DNA of 64,000 nucleotides from Paragorgia papillata (Eukaryota > Cnidaria > Anthozoa > Scleralcyonacea > Coralliidae): assembly GCA_035771165.1 (NCBI GenBank), contig JAWNZC010000421.1, forward strand, positions 1,994,001-2,058,000, written 5' to 3'. A program made the translations under genes and the position numbers. This document shows, piece by piece, positions 21,261-32,070 of the stretch (its first letter is position 1; each line of letters begins with the position of its first letter). Below the pieces are notes generated by a model. That model was not told where the DNA came from. It saw only the letters and a list, made by a program, of their open reading frames with translations, and made no database searches.

Positions 21261-22415
21261 CTGTAAAAATGGCGGCTCTGAAAGCTTATTGTTAGTTTCT
21301 CAAGTTTCCTTCTTGAACCCTTTGGTTTTTTAATGCCCTGATAAATGGCCTTCAAAGTCCTTGAAAAACCATTGAATCTCCCCATTCCTTACATATGCCA
21401 ACTTTAATGTCCATGTTTTGTCCACTTGTGTACACGAGACATTTTCGCAGCAACTTATAACGCTTTAATATGGACAAAAAAAGTATTTAGTGTTACAATC
21501 TTAGTTTCACAATCAACCTCGGACAAACACGAAGAGAGAATTTTGTTTTGAAAATCCGGATGGGTTTTTATTTATATTAAGTATATGTTACGTCTTCAAT
21601 CTTCATAATCATTTTTCAAAACCTACGCCTTATCTTATTGACTCATACGTCTATTGTCTGTATTATCAAAAAAGGAGTGTGCCAACCCAAAACGGTATTG
21701 AGTAATCTGTAGGTAAGTAGGTTTCAAATTCACACATACTATCATGAGTTTGACATCAAATTAAGTAACACAAAATCTGGGTTAAATAATAGCTTTATCT
21801 TTCTATCTTCATTCAATACGATAACACAATGACTTCCAATCGTTTTGTTGTTTAATTTTCGTTTAAAGACGTCCAAAGGATTTTGAGCGGTGAAAAAGAC
21901 TGACTTTGAAATTGAAGACCTTTAATTTTATTATTTACCGGAATGAAATTGGATATTCGATGAAAGGCTTAAATAAACCTCTTATGACGTGCTTTTAAAA
22001 GTCTTATAAGATAATCTCAACACTCAATTTGGTAATGTATAAAACACGAGGACATCAGAAGAAGTAAAAGGTCAAACCAGGTCAAACGTGTCTTTGGTAA
22101 GACTTCTTGTAATCTAATATGAGAATTAATATCTTTCGTAAAGACAGAAAGAACCCATGCATGGCTAGCCTGCATGCAGGCTAATATACACGGCGTACGA
22201 TGTTAGACCACACATGAAGTCGAAAATCAGGCGGATTATATAATAAGCGTAAGGTGGCTCGACCGTCTGAATCACAAGAAATTATCGTTTTTGAAACTCA
22301 GAATACGAGCTAAGACAGGCAAAACGGTTTTAGCTTTGTCTTTTATTTCTTCAAATTGTCGGCTGGATGTGGTTTTTGCTGTATATAGATAGTTATATAT
22401 GTGCACGTGCAGATA
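21261..22415. other. Intergenic, nothing recognised
   Basis: No gene seen. A 16-bp palindrome agcctgcatgcaggct at about 22167 is the only local structure noted. Confidence 0.35.
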
Positions 22416-22419
22416 TTAA

Positions 22420-22732
22420 AGGTGATGTACAGTCCATTCTGCGCATGTACGAAACTAATGTTTACACTTTACATCTTTATTTACAAAAAAAATACTAATG
22501 CCTTATTCAAGATTGTAAGCTTTTCTTGGTTCCCATTCATTACTTGTACCCAAAACAAAACATTTTCAAGAGAAATAGAAGAAATCCGAGGAGATATCCT
22601 CGCCGAATCGCTTGGTTTTCTGCCATGTTCCTAACGGTTTACATTGAGCTGAGTACTTCATGTAATTATCTACGAATGTCATGTTTTGGGGACCACATTG
22701 CGGTCATGCGCAGAACGGACTGTACGTCACCT
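22420..22732. mobile_element. TTAA-type MITE, 313 bp
   Basis: Inverted ends AGGTGATGTACAGTCC... / ...GGACTGTACGTCACCT (about 30 bp with two differences, extending into ttctgcgcatg) are flanked by TTAA on both sides (22416-22419 and 22733-22736). A TTAA duplication is the rule for piggyBac- and Kolobok-type elements. Frames running through it are chance. Confidence 0.82.
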
Positions 22733-22736
22733 TTAA

Positions 22737-23575
22737 GAGATGAAAAATCGTGAAGTGAAATTTCCACGTTGAAATCCTCAATATAGGCTCAATAAGCTAA
22801 ACAAGTTCATTTGTTATTGGCTTTAATAGCCACTGCTTTCATCTGAGTCTCAGAATCGTTTTTGGATGCCAAACAACATCATGGCAACGACAAACAACAC
22901 GCAACACCCGTCTATAACCTGAAAGACATCCTTCGTCACTTGGGCTATGTCATGTGTACAGTGTTGGCATATACTCAAATCAATACTTTTCTAATCTTTT
23001 AGCTCTTCAAGTTTTGCTTTTGAGTGGAACCTTAACATTGTTCGCAATGATATGCATCAATCGGATTCAGCACACACAATATGTTTACAGACTACAGTGG
23101 CCATGTGTTGTTTGTTACACAAGCCAGGCTCATGAAAAGGTTCTCGAGTACCAGATGACAGCTATATGGTGGCAGGTCTTCCAAATGATCAAGAAATGCC
23201 CCAGCTCAACGCGTCCGGCCCAAAGTGGATTAGCGCTTAGGAATGCGGACGTTGTCTGAGCTGTCTTTAGTGCTTCTTTAAATGTTCATTCTTTACACGC
23301 GTCTTTAACGAAAGTGTGAAACGTTTTACCTGAAGCAAAATCTTCGGACGTGTTGAAAGGCTATATAAAGTAGAAAAAATAAGCGCAGAAATAATTCTCG
23401 TTTAAAAGAACTTGTGAAGTTATTGGTTATTATTGCTCTGCCATATCTCAACTTGTTGTTGAGTTATGCATACGTCACACTGCATGGGTCATAATCTGTC
23501 TGTTCGTTCAGTAGACCTACAAGTAACCAGTCACAGTGTCGATTGTCAATTCGTTCCCATGCTCCTTACTGATTA
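22737..23575. other. Intergenic, nothing firmly recognised
   Basis: A 101-codon plus-strand frame (22954-23259) has no recognisable domain. No other feature. Confidence 0.3.
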
Positions 23576-23584
23576 GGGGAAGGC

Positions 23585-23969
23585 CAATCTCGTTCCCAGA
23601 GCCCACGTTCCCCACCCGGGAAACGAAAGACTCTGGGATAATCCGTTTCGTTATTGGCTGAATAGTGAGCACGAGTTGGAAGTAGAATTACTAAAACCAA
23701 AATAACAAAGATGTCGGACGACAAGACTCCAGTGAAGACGTTGAATATCTTCGCCGTATGTGTGTAGATGCTGTAATTCGAAGGTTCGCCAGCAACACCA
23801 TTGACTTGTTTGGGGAAAAGTCAAACAAGGAGAACATACTATCCATATTCCGCTCGGATATTTACGCATGCGTACCTCAACCGGAATAACAAGAATCCTG
23901 TGATTTGAAACGGATTATCCCAGAGTCTCGTTTCCCGGGTGGGGAACGTGGGCTCTGGGAACGAGATTG
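23585..23969. mobile_element. Mutator-like non-autonomous element, copy 2, with 9-bp target-site duplication
   Basis: Same ~60-bp inverted ends as the 13306 copy. Flanked by the exact 9-bp direct repeat GGGGAAGGC (23576-23584 and 23970-23978). The interior is reverse-complemented relative to copy 1, as expected for insertion in the opposite orientation, and is 33 bp shorter overall. Confidence 0.88.
23711..23889 (+). pseudogene. Captured coding fragment, frameshifted copy
   Basis: Starts with the same ATG and MSDDKTPVKTL as the 13388-13573 fragment. It lacks about 8 bases just before the 'atatcttcgcc' block, so the frame shifts and stops soon after at 'gtgtag'. The downstream bases encoding the IDLFGEKS part are still recognisable in another frame. 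Confidence 0.7.
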
Positions 23970-24125
23970 GGGGAAGGCCAGAAGGCAGAAGCCTACTTGG
24001 TATAGGTAGATGAGGACCCTTTTCATTGGAAGAATATCAATACCATCCCCTGATTGGCTTCTAAAATGTAATCAGATGTAAAGTGCGTTGTGATTGGTTT
24101 ATTCCACATACCAGTTTTTCTCAAC

Positions 24126-24250
24126 CTCGTACCCAGGGTCTTTTCTTCGCTCCTTCGTTTGCTAGAAAAAAAGAATTTCTCCTTTTCGTTCTTTTTTTTG
24201 TAAATGAAGGAGCGGATAAAAGGCCTGGGGTGAAAAGCCCCCCCCCCCCT
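24126..24250. repeat. Small foldback and poly-C tract
   Basis: cccagggtcttttcttcgct...ccttc is matched in reverse by gaaggagcggataaaaggcctggg, forming a ~100-bp foldback. It is followed by a run of about 13 C residues at roughly 24238-24250. Confidence 0.6.
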
Positions 24251-24463
24251 TAAATGGTCAGTAAATCATAAAGGGGGGGAAACATCAGTAAACAACAATT
24301 CGTCATCGCACCCAGTTCATTACTCAAAACAGCACGCCAAAAAAACTGAGTAAAACACTACAAAAAATTATCTAACTTTAGCCGATCATGTTTTTTTTCC
24401 GGTTATTCCTATACAAATAAACGAGAGGACTAAATAATTATAAAAAAAAATTAGAGACAAGAG

Positions 24464-24469
24464 TTTATT
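24464..24469 (-). terminator. PDIA3 polyadenylation signal (AATAAA)
   Basis: AATAAA on the minus strand 100 bp downstream of the PDIA3 stop codon (24569), at a spacing suitable for a short 3' UTR. Confidence 0.55.
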
Positions 24470-24568
24470 TGTTTATGCAATGTGCAAGGCAACGAGATTC
24501 AAGCTGTCCTCTCGAAAAACCGAGGTGACAAGAGTTGTGGGTTTTTTCCATTATTTTTCTTTTCACAA

Positions 24569-24755
24569 TTACAAAGCTTCTTCGTCTTTCTTTCCTTTTT
24601 TCTTCTTTTCCTCTTTTTCGGTGTCGTCTGGTAGATTGACTGGATCGGTTGCCTTGCTTTTGATGAAGTCGATAAAATCAGATACTTCCCGACCACCACT
24701 GTATTTCTCAGGCTTGTCTTTGCCGTTCTTTGGTGACCAGTAGATAGTTGGGAAT
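24569..24755 (-). CDS. PDIA3: PDIA3 last exon: end of a' domain and C-terminal tail
   Basis: Starts after GCAG and completes [16 protein letters not shown]...[14 protein letters not shown], then an acidic/basic tail ([16 protein letters not shown]) and TAA. The final four residues EEAL lack the Glu-Leu end needed by the usual KDEL-receptor consensus. KDEE sits two residues upstream of the end, so a small 3'-end change from a KDEL-like ancestor is conceivable. Confidence 0.93.
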
Positions 24756-27700
24756 CTGCAGATATAAGCATACGCTATTTCAGAATCATTATGCAGAAAA
24801 ACTTTTAATTTAATTACACTTTTCGTCACTCCAACCATTATTTTTCTCTATCTATTCCGTCCTTCCTTCCTCTCCATTCCCCTTCCCTTCCTCCTTTCCT
24901 TCTTTCCTCCCTTCCTTCCTTCCTTCCTCCCTTCCTCCTTTCCGTCTGTCCGTCCTTTCTTCCCCTCCTTCCTTCCCTTCCTTTCTCCATTCCTCCCTCT
25001 CTGCAAAACTCGTGTACCGTACCCCTGAACCTCGTATTGAGGTGGCGAATCGTTGGCAGTAGAATCCATTTTTGCAATCACAACATTTTCAACATCTTTC
25101 AACTGGTAAAAGAGAAAGAATATTTAATACACAAAACTGGTGCTTACTGTATAGCTTGATTCTTCACACCTCATTAGTTACTATTAATCTTGTCGGACTT
25201 ATTTCTTTTCGAATCTTTTACACAATACCTTTTCTCCAAGTTCGTTGTATTTAGGCTCCAAGCTCTTGCAGTGCCCACACCATGGTGCATAAAATTCGAT
25301 CAGGACATCTTTTTCGGGATTACTAACAATTTCTTCAAAGGTTTTGCCAACAACGACCTATTAACAAAACACATCGCATCTTAACTACCGCTCAGAACAG
25401 AATTTGACAATGAAACTATCTGGTGTGATTGCTGTGGGCAGTGGGACAGTATTAGTCAAACTGTCACGGGAACTCTGAGACGCTCCCGCCCTCCACGAGT
25501 CTCAAGTTGGTACCAAAAAGACTGGGTATGAAACTGATGATCACGTGTCGCAATTCTAGCGCATTGATTGTTGAACTCGTAAAAAAACAAACTTCGAAAC
25601 GTCATTAATAATTCATAAAGATGAAACAAAAGATATCGATGTTAACGAGTGTCTTCATACACAGTACGGAACGTTTTCACTCAATGAAACAATACGAGAT
25701 GTTTTAATAAGAATAGAGCGAAATTTCTATAGGATAAAGATGGTACACCAATATGGCCGCCATTTCATTATTTCAAATCGAAATATAGTAAGGTTTGAGT
25801 ACTGCCGAAATTATTGAACGTAGTTTCTAACGTTTCGAGCGAAGGCCCTTCGTCAGAGAGAAACACTTTTATTTCACTGTTTATTTTGGATTATTTCGGT
25901 ACACCAATATGGCTGCCATGACGTCAGATGAAAATGATCAATATACGATAAAGGAACTGAGAACGCGTGGAGAATATCGATAAGGCTACAGAAGTAGTGG
26001 CTGCATGGAGGTTGCAGAGATCTGATGCCTGAAAGCGATCAGAGATGCAACTTTCGGTGCTTGAATCTTCTTGCTTGAATCTTGATGCTTTCCATGTTTT
26101 TTGGGACTGTAATTTCATCATTAGAGTCTAGAGAATGACATGTTGATCCAAAACCTACCTTCACTGGTCCATCGTTGCTTTCAGGAACATCTTCAGATTT
26201 TATGAAAGGCTCGATCTTTCCGTCTAAGTACTCGGTTACAAATTGCTTAAAAGCATCCACACTAATGAAAAAAAATACCAGAAGCTATGAACATGATTTA
26301 CTAAGCAAATCGCAAAATATAAATTTTCATAGCTGTTTGTTTATAAATTAAGTTGGATAATTGTTTTGGCATACCTTGTTTTTTAAAAAATAATTCAAAA
26401 TTATTTTTCAACATATATAAGTCAACTTAAGTTTTCAATAATTTTAACTAAGACCACGTTTTTAAAGTGCATATAAACCCTCCACAGTTTTTAGTTCCCT
26501 GTTTAGAGGGCGGAAAAACAGTTGTTAAGTTATTTTACAGTTTTTGATTTGGTTGTTTTGTTTCGGAGATATATCTCTTTGAACATTGGCAAAAAGTCCT
26601 ATTCGCTGGAAATTGCCGCAAATGCTATTTGGTCAATATTGGGACTGGAACTACTTGATGTGACGTCATTTCCTCATTAATTCCATTGTCGACTATGGAA
26701 TTAATGAGGAAATGACGTCACATCAAGTAGTTCCAGTCCCAATATTGACCAAATAGCATTTGCGGCAATTTCCAGCGAATAGGACTTTTTGCCAATGTTC
26801 AAAGAGATATATCTCGGAAACAAAACAACCAAATCAAAAACTGTAAAATAACTTAACAACTGTTTTTCCGCCCTCTAAACAGGGAACTAAAAACTGTGGA
26901 GGGTTTATATGCACTTTAACTGGTGTCAAATTACTGTTAATGTGTGAAATTAATTACTAATATGTATGTGTATAATTGATCAAAATCTACAATACACTTT
27001 TGCCCTTTTTGGTGACGGTTTCCTACCTGAATTTTTCAGGCATAACGAATTTCGATCCAGCATAGTTTTTCACAGCCACGAGAACGTCTTCGGATTTTTC
27101 TCGATCTCCAAAGCTTTCCAATTCTCTAAAATATTCCGATTTCGATGCAATAGCGAAGTTTAACTTGTCCTTAAAATCTTTGGCAACTTTCAAAACTCTG
27201 TTTCTCCAATAGTTTGTTCCTTAAAAACAAACAAAGAAAGAGATAAAATTATAGCTGCCAATAATTCTATTTTGCTAAATAATTCCAAGTATGATGCGTT
27301 ATAGTATATGCAATGTGTGTGTGTTAACAAGAATATTATAACAAATTGATATAGTCTTAAGCAAAAAGGGCTCTAATGCAAACTACCAGACTCTTATTTC
27401 AACTTTGTGTTGTATATGAAACAGATTCATTACAACTACCGTAATCTCTGTTATTGTCCAAAGACAAATCCTATTGCTGGTGAAATTGTCAATTCTATTA
27501 CACTCGAATTATTTACACAAAAATTCAAATCACTCTTATCTTTCATACCGAGTATCTTCTAGAACCAGTTGATTACTTATTTATTATTTGTAATTCTTTC
27601 ATTTTGTAAAAATAAATTCAACAAACATTTCGCTTTATATGTAGTTTTAACTCCTTCCAAGTAAGATTCACATATATATTATATACTATATATTATATAA

Positions 27701-29389
27701 AGTACCCTTTGGATTCAATGTATAGTCCACATTGAAATATATATATGCTGTATATTATATAAAGTACCCTTCAGGATTCAATGTATAGACTATAGTCCAC
27801 ATTGAAATATATACTATATATTATATATTACATAAAGTACCCTTTGGATTCAATGTATAGTCCACATTGAAATAAGCAACACACAATGGTTTCTTGTATG
27901 AATCTTCATTGTCTGGAGTCATATGACCAACAAGACCATTTCTATATGAAAATATTAAAGAGAAAAAACCCATTTGTGATTTACTATTTAGTTCATCGAA
28001 TGAGAATTACTGTATAACAGCATATTTTTTATTTAAAAATATATACATGTATTACTAACATTCTCTTCAAGGAAGATTATATTCAAAATATTACAATTCA
28101 GAAGTTCAAAATGAAAAAGTGTATTAAGTACGTTCTGTATAATTTGAAACTGGATGTAATGGTAATAGGGACTTACATATTTTCCTCAATGAACTTTTCA
28201 ATGCTACTTCGACTTGCAGAACCAGAATACACAACCTTTTGATCTTCTAGTTTACTTTTCAATCGATTTGGACGGAACAATACAAGTTCACTAACAAACA
28301 AGGTTAAAATGAAGTTATATATATGGTATTAAACAACAATTTTGAAAAATACCATTTTTAAAAATAAATTGCTACTGCCTTTTAATATTTCAGTGCTTAT
28401 TTAATTCTCACTCTTTGTGTCCTTGCTCATCCATGACAGCTTCATCAGATGTGTGAGCAAAGCGACCTTTCTCTCTAAGAGCATCAGCTGTCTTTAAAAA
28501 CTCCTTTTTCAAGTCACTGTCACTTGTAAAGAAACCTGGAATTTATTTAAAAATAAATTATTACAAAAATCATGTTTTCTGACATCAATCAGTTAGAAAT
28601 TTTATAGAAATTGTCTACAAGACATAATTTATAAATATTTTAAAATATCTAGCCATATTTGAAATATTCTAACTTACAATTATTGACAGTAAAAGTATTA
28701 TAATATACTGTACTACAGTTTACTTTACGTATAATTTATTAATAATAAAGTTATATTTTAAAAACTATTTATAAAAACTAAAAAAAACTCACCAACAACC
28801 ACTGCATCAAAACCATCCAGAACGGTCTTCATTCCTTCAACATCAGTTACCTCTAAAACAGGCAAACAGAGAAACACATCAGGTTGACATTTTCCAAGAA
28901 CTATCATAATTTATAAATTCTTTTGGAGAAGAGTAGTCAAAATGTACTGTATCTTTATTTAATTATGCTAATATTTATTATTTACATTTAGCTGACCACT
29001 TTATAAAAGTTCAATATTTTGAAAAATGTTAATCAATACTATTGTAGTGTGAAAGTTAATTTCAAATGCAGACATGATATGCCTAATATTTTGACAATTG
29101 TTGATTACAATAAAGCCTCAAATTTCTTTATATGATTTAGTAAAACAGCCTAAAATATGTACTAAAGACAAGCCACTTACCTTTTGAGCTTGGTCCAGCC
29201 TGCTTCTTCATAACTGACACAATTCCCTCTTAAAATTTGAAAAAAAGGTTTTTAACATTTTCATAATTCACCTAAATATGTATAAAAAGTATTATTTGAA
29301 TTTCTACAATTCTCTGCCCGAAGAGTTTATAATATATAATATAATATATATTATAGAGGTTATATATATATATATATATACACTGTATC

Positions 29390-29436
<47 letters not shown>

Positions 29437-31763
29437 TGTATCTGTCTATATATATATAGTTTAAGTGGGCTTACCTCAAAATGTTGAGTGTTGCAACTGT
29501 CAGTTTCACGTGAAACTGACAGTTGCGACACTCAACATTTTGAATTTGAGGTAAGCCCACTTAAACTATACTATATTCGCTCTACCTTTATGGTATTGAG
29601 CACTTTCCGACATTCCGTGAACAAAATCACATGTGCTCGTTTGTGTAATTATATATATATATATATAATATAGTTCAATCTACAGACACGGTGTTTCGCT
29701 GTACAACAGCTCATCAGTGTAGCTTGGAACAATCTGAATGAATTTCATCAATTACTTATACACATGCGATTGTCGGTGACAACTGCATGTGGGACAGCAT
29801 CGGTGAAGTACATTCAGATAGCGTGAAGTGCGCATGGGCCCAGAGTGCTCAAACTTCCACAAGGGTAGTGAGCGTTGCATATATAATATATATCCTGTTG
29901 CATGTTGCATATATATCCTTTTCTTTATTTACCGGTACATCCAAATTAAAAAAGTATCTAAGCTCTGAATACGGAAACATGTCTGCATTTTGAGATTTCT
30001 TATCTTATTTTCTTTACACACTTTCTCTGCTTTACTGTATTATTACACAAAAATTATTATGCATAATTGTTACTCCCAGAGGTAAACTAAATTCTAATAA
30101 AGCATTTTGGTTTCTATTTTAGACTTTCTCACCACTTTTAATTACATTTTAATTATGTACTAGCTTATTTTGTGGCAAAAATTATAAACATCATTTTCTG
30201 TTAAATGTTTTCTCAGGCTACCAACACTAGCATGATTTAAAAAGAAATCCAATGCTTTCGCTGGTGACTTACTAGCTTCCCTCGGGCCATCATAGTCTTT
30301 TTGCATGTCTCCATTTCTGAAGACCTTCAATGTTGGATAGCCACTAACTCCATATTTACTACAAGTCTCTTTTCCCTCACCAACACAGTCAACCTTGAAC
30401 AAAGAAAGCAACGAGTATTTGAGTTTTTTCTTACTACAATCACCACTGCTTATATGCAAATAATTTTTGCCAGTCAGATTTTTGCATACAAGTGGATTAA
30501 AAAAACAGATTTTCATATTAATTTGGAGTTTCAAAATCTTTGCATATAAGCAACTTTTGCATATAAGTGATTTGCATATAAGCGGTGGCAACTGTAGAAT
30601 ATATATTATATGCAACACAAAATACCTCAGTTCTACAGCTTTTTCCAGGACTGCAGAAAAACAGACAGAATGGCAATTTGCCCCAGGGCCCCTTACAACA
30701 TGGGGGATCCGAGATCAATCAAATCCAGCTCAGCACCACAGATAAAAATATGAGAATACCAGGGGGAGTGCCCTCAAAATGCATAAAATACCCTTTCTAA
30801 TACCCAATAGTACAAAATTCTCACAGCAAAATTTGCATTATTACAATATGAATAATCTATTAGCCATTTTTGAATTGCACTAGAAACCTGGGGATAGCGA
30901 GGTTGACAAATGATGCATCATGTGGCTGTTTTGGGGGACATGGTCAACAAAGAACCCATCTCTCCCAAAACAGTTCCATGATGCATTGTCAACCTTGCTA
31001 TCCCCAGGTCTCTAGTGCAATTCTGAAATAGCTAATACAAACAGAGCAATCTGATTGGGTGACGAAAGAAAGATGGCTGTTTTGATTGGGTTTCTACTGT
31101 TGTAACATAAACTTTAGCCAATTTTTGGCTAATGTACAAGTGGTACAACTAAAAACGTTGTGCATAATTATTAGCACCTTATAAACCATATTTGCTAGAC
31201 TAGTGAAGATAATTCTTAAAGGCTTTCCAATTAGCATCATACTAAAGTCGTACATTTATATTGACCTGTAGAATTGTGGTAAAGTTTTTCTATTAACACT
31301 GCGAGAGCTAATACAATATGAAACTCACACATAGACACAAAAGATACAGCAGTAAAAAATGTGACAAAAAACGCAATATATATATATATATATTTTTTGA
31401 AATACCATATTAAATACCATATACCAGTCAACTGCCCTTGATACTCACTTTTACGAGGAACACTGCAGGGTCATTTCTCTTCAGCGAAGTAGCTGCTTGC
31501 TCATATTCCGGTGCAAGCCGTTTGCAATGTCCACACCTGGTTAACAAAATAGAGAAACAGCTTGTCATAATTCATAGTTCTCCTTGCCAATTAATATGGT
31601 CAACCAACACACATAAATTTGCTTACCATGGTGCGTAAAATTCTACCAAAGCCAAGTCCATGTCCTTCGTCCGGCTTGCAAAAGTACTATCTGTCAGATC
31701 GATTACATCAGAGCTCGAGACAACGGTAGCAAAGAGGAGAATTAAAATTCCTACAGCAGCCAT
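24569..31763 (-). CDS. PDIA3: Protein disulphide-isomerase A3 (ERp57), 13 coding exons, complete
   Basis: Coding exons in transcript order: 31627-31763, 31449-31536, 30273-30393, 29181-29228, 28793-28852, 28412-28535, 28177-28290, 27841-27941, 27027-27219, 26159-26261, 25229-25357, 25023-25102, 24569-24755. All introns are GT-AG and phases join without error, giving 1,485 bases and 494 aa (human ERp57 is 505). The protein has a signal peptide (about 1-17) and the a domain with WCGHCK (Cys47, Cys50) and cis-proline motif GYPT. Redox-inactive b and b' domains follow (TNYWRNRV block), then the a' domain with WCGHCK (Cys390, Cys393) and GFPT, and a lysine-rich tail. It acts in the ER lumen, forming and reshuffling disulphides of glycoproteins, classically with calnexin/calreticulin. 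Oddities: it ends KDEEAL instead of a KDEL-type signal; the end of exon 8 is repeated twice more in intron 8; introns 2, 3 and 9 carry foldback elements. Confidence 0.96.
24841..25008. repeat. CCTT-rich pyrimidine microsatellite in PDIA3 intron 12
   Basis: Nearly pure pyrimidine on the plus strand (purine GGAA on the transcript strand), filling most of the 267-bp intron 12 and ending within 15 bp of the exon 12 splice donor. Confidence 0.9.
25735..25920. repeat. Dispersed-repeat fragments in PDIA3 intron 10
   Basis: 'ggtacaccaatatgg(c/t)(c/t)gccat' occurs twice in direct orientation (about 25741 and 25899), flanking 'aacgtttcgagcgaaggccc' and 'ttcgtcagag', a motif related to the MITE family 1 core. 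Confidence 0.5.
26462..26919. repeat. 225-bp near-perfect palindrome in PDIA3 intron 9
   Basis: Arms 26462-26686 and 26695-26919 are reverse complements with a single difference that I can see (tttcggaga versus tctcggaaa). They are separated by an 8-bp loop, tgtcgact. Transcribed with the intron this would form a 225-bp RNA hairpin. The arms have no coding capacity or recognised transposon ends; the near identity indicates a recent origin or gene conversion between arms. Confidence 0.95.
27697..27874 (-). repeat. Triplicated 3' end of PDIA3 exon 8 with its splice donor
   Basis: The ~40-bp block covering the last exon 8 codons (encoding NVDYTLNPK) plus donor GTACTT is present at 27834-27874 (the functional position) and again at 27758-27810 and 27697-27739 within intron 8, separated by AT-rich spacers. 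The middle copy has small insertions. Two extra donor-like sites therefore exist downstream of the true exon end. Confidence 0.9.
29354..29454. repeat. (TA)n microsatellite with two embedded cactgtatctgtc units
   Basis: Long TA dinucleotide runs in PDIA3 intron 3, with the 13-bp unit repeated at about 29381 and 29433. Confidence 0.9.
29455..29570. mobile_element. Foldback MITE in PDIA3 intron 3
   Basis: Arms of about 55 bp start TATAGTTTAAGTGGGCTTAC and meet head-on at the palindrome gtttcacgtgaaac, without a spacer. The right arm has a 6-bp insertion (aatttg). No coding capacity. Confidence 0.85.
30437..30594. mobile_element. TA-flanked MITE (pogo/Tc1-mariner-like ends) in PDIA3 intron 2
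   Basis: Ends CAATCACCACTGCTTATATG and, on the right, catataagcggtggcaactg are inverted and each is flanked by TA. TA duplication and a CAGT...CGCTTATA-type end are typical of pogo/Tigger-like elements. The unit 'gcatataag' recurs inside. It lies 43 bp upstream of the exon 3 start. Confidence 0.7.
30858..31037. mobile_element. Foldback MITE in PDIA3 intron 2, 180 bp
   Basis: Arms of roughly 75 bp include 'attgcactagaaacctgggg' and the reverse 'ccccaggtctctagtgcaat', extending outward to tattagcc / agctaata and inward to ctgttttggg / cccaaaacag. No coding capacity. Confidence 0.85.
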
Positions 31764-32070
31764 TTTTGTCACCTTGCTTTGCCCTCGATTCAAAAGAAAG
31801 AGAGTTTGCGATGTACATGTGTTCAGTTCAAGACCTGCTGGCTGCGTTTTATTGGTTCATTTGCATCACGTGGTACTTAGTTGTCAAGAAGCTATTGGTC
31901 CGATTTTTAAACAGGAAAAAAATTCGCCGGGATATAACATGCGTTCTAATTTGTCGAGAAATAAAATACGGTTACCAACTTTACGCTTCGTTTGGCATTT
32001 CATGTATAAATGAATATTAACAAATAAAGATTTTTCTAACTTACATATTTTAAACATTAAGATTTTTTGC
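31764..32070 (-). promoter_or_regulatory. PDIA3 promoter region with CCAAT boxes and a CACGTGG core
   Basis: Only about 300 bp separate the PDIA3 ATG from the satellite. On the minus strand there are CCAAT boxes at 31894-31898 and 31851-31855, with CCACGTG at 31867-31873 between them. ER-stress elements combine CCAAT and CCACG, but the canonical gap is 9 bases; here CCAAT to CCACG is 20 bases. This is therefore an ERSE-like arrangement at best, consistent with control by the unfolded-protein response but not proof of it. Confidence 0.4.

Noticed and set aside
22401..22753. Short plus-strand frames at 22.4-22.75 kb as genes
   Set aside because: They run through the inverted ends of the TTAA-flanked MITE and have no recognisable motif.
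24838..25102. Gly/Arg/Lys-rich frames continuing from PDIA3 exon 12 into intron 12
   Set aside because: They are readthrough of the CCTT microsatellite. The exon ends at a GT donor (25022) that joins in phase to the last exon and restores the conserved GFPT motif.
27697..27810. Extra PDIA3 exons made from the repeated exon 8 ends
   Set aside because: The copies lack the first two thirds of the exon and a convincing acceptor with matching phase; splicing from the first donor already gives the conserved protein.
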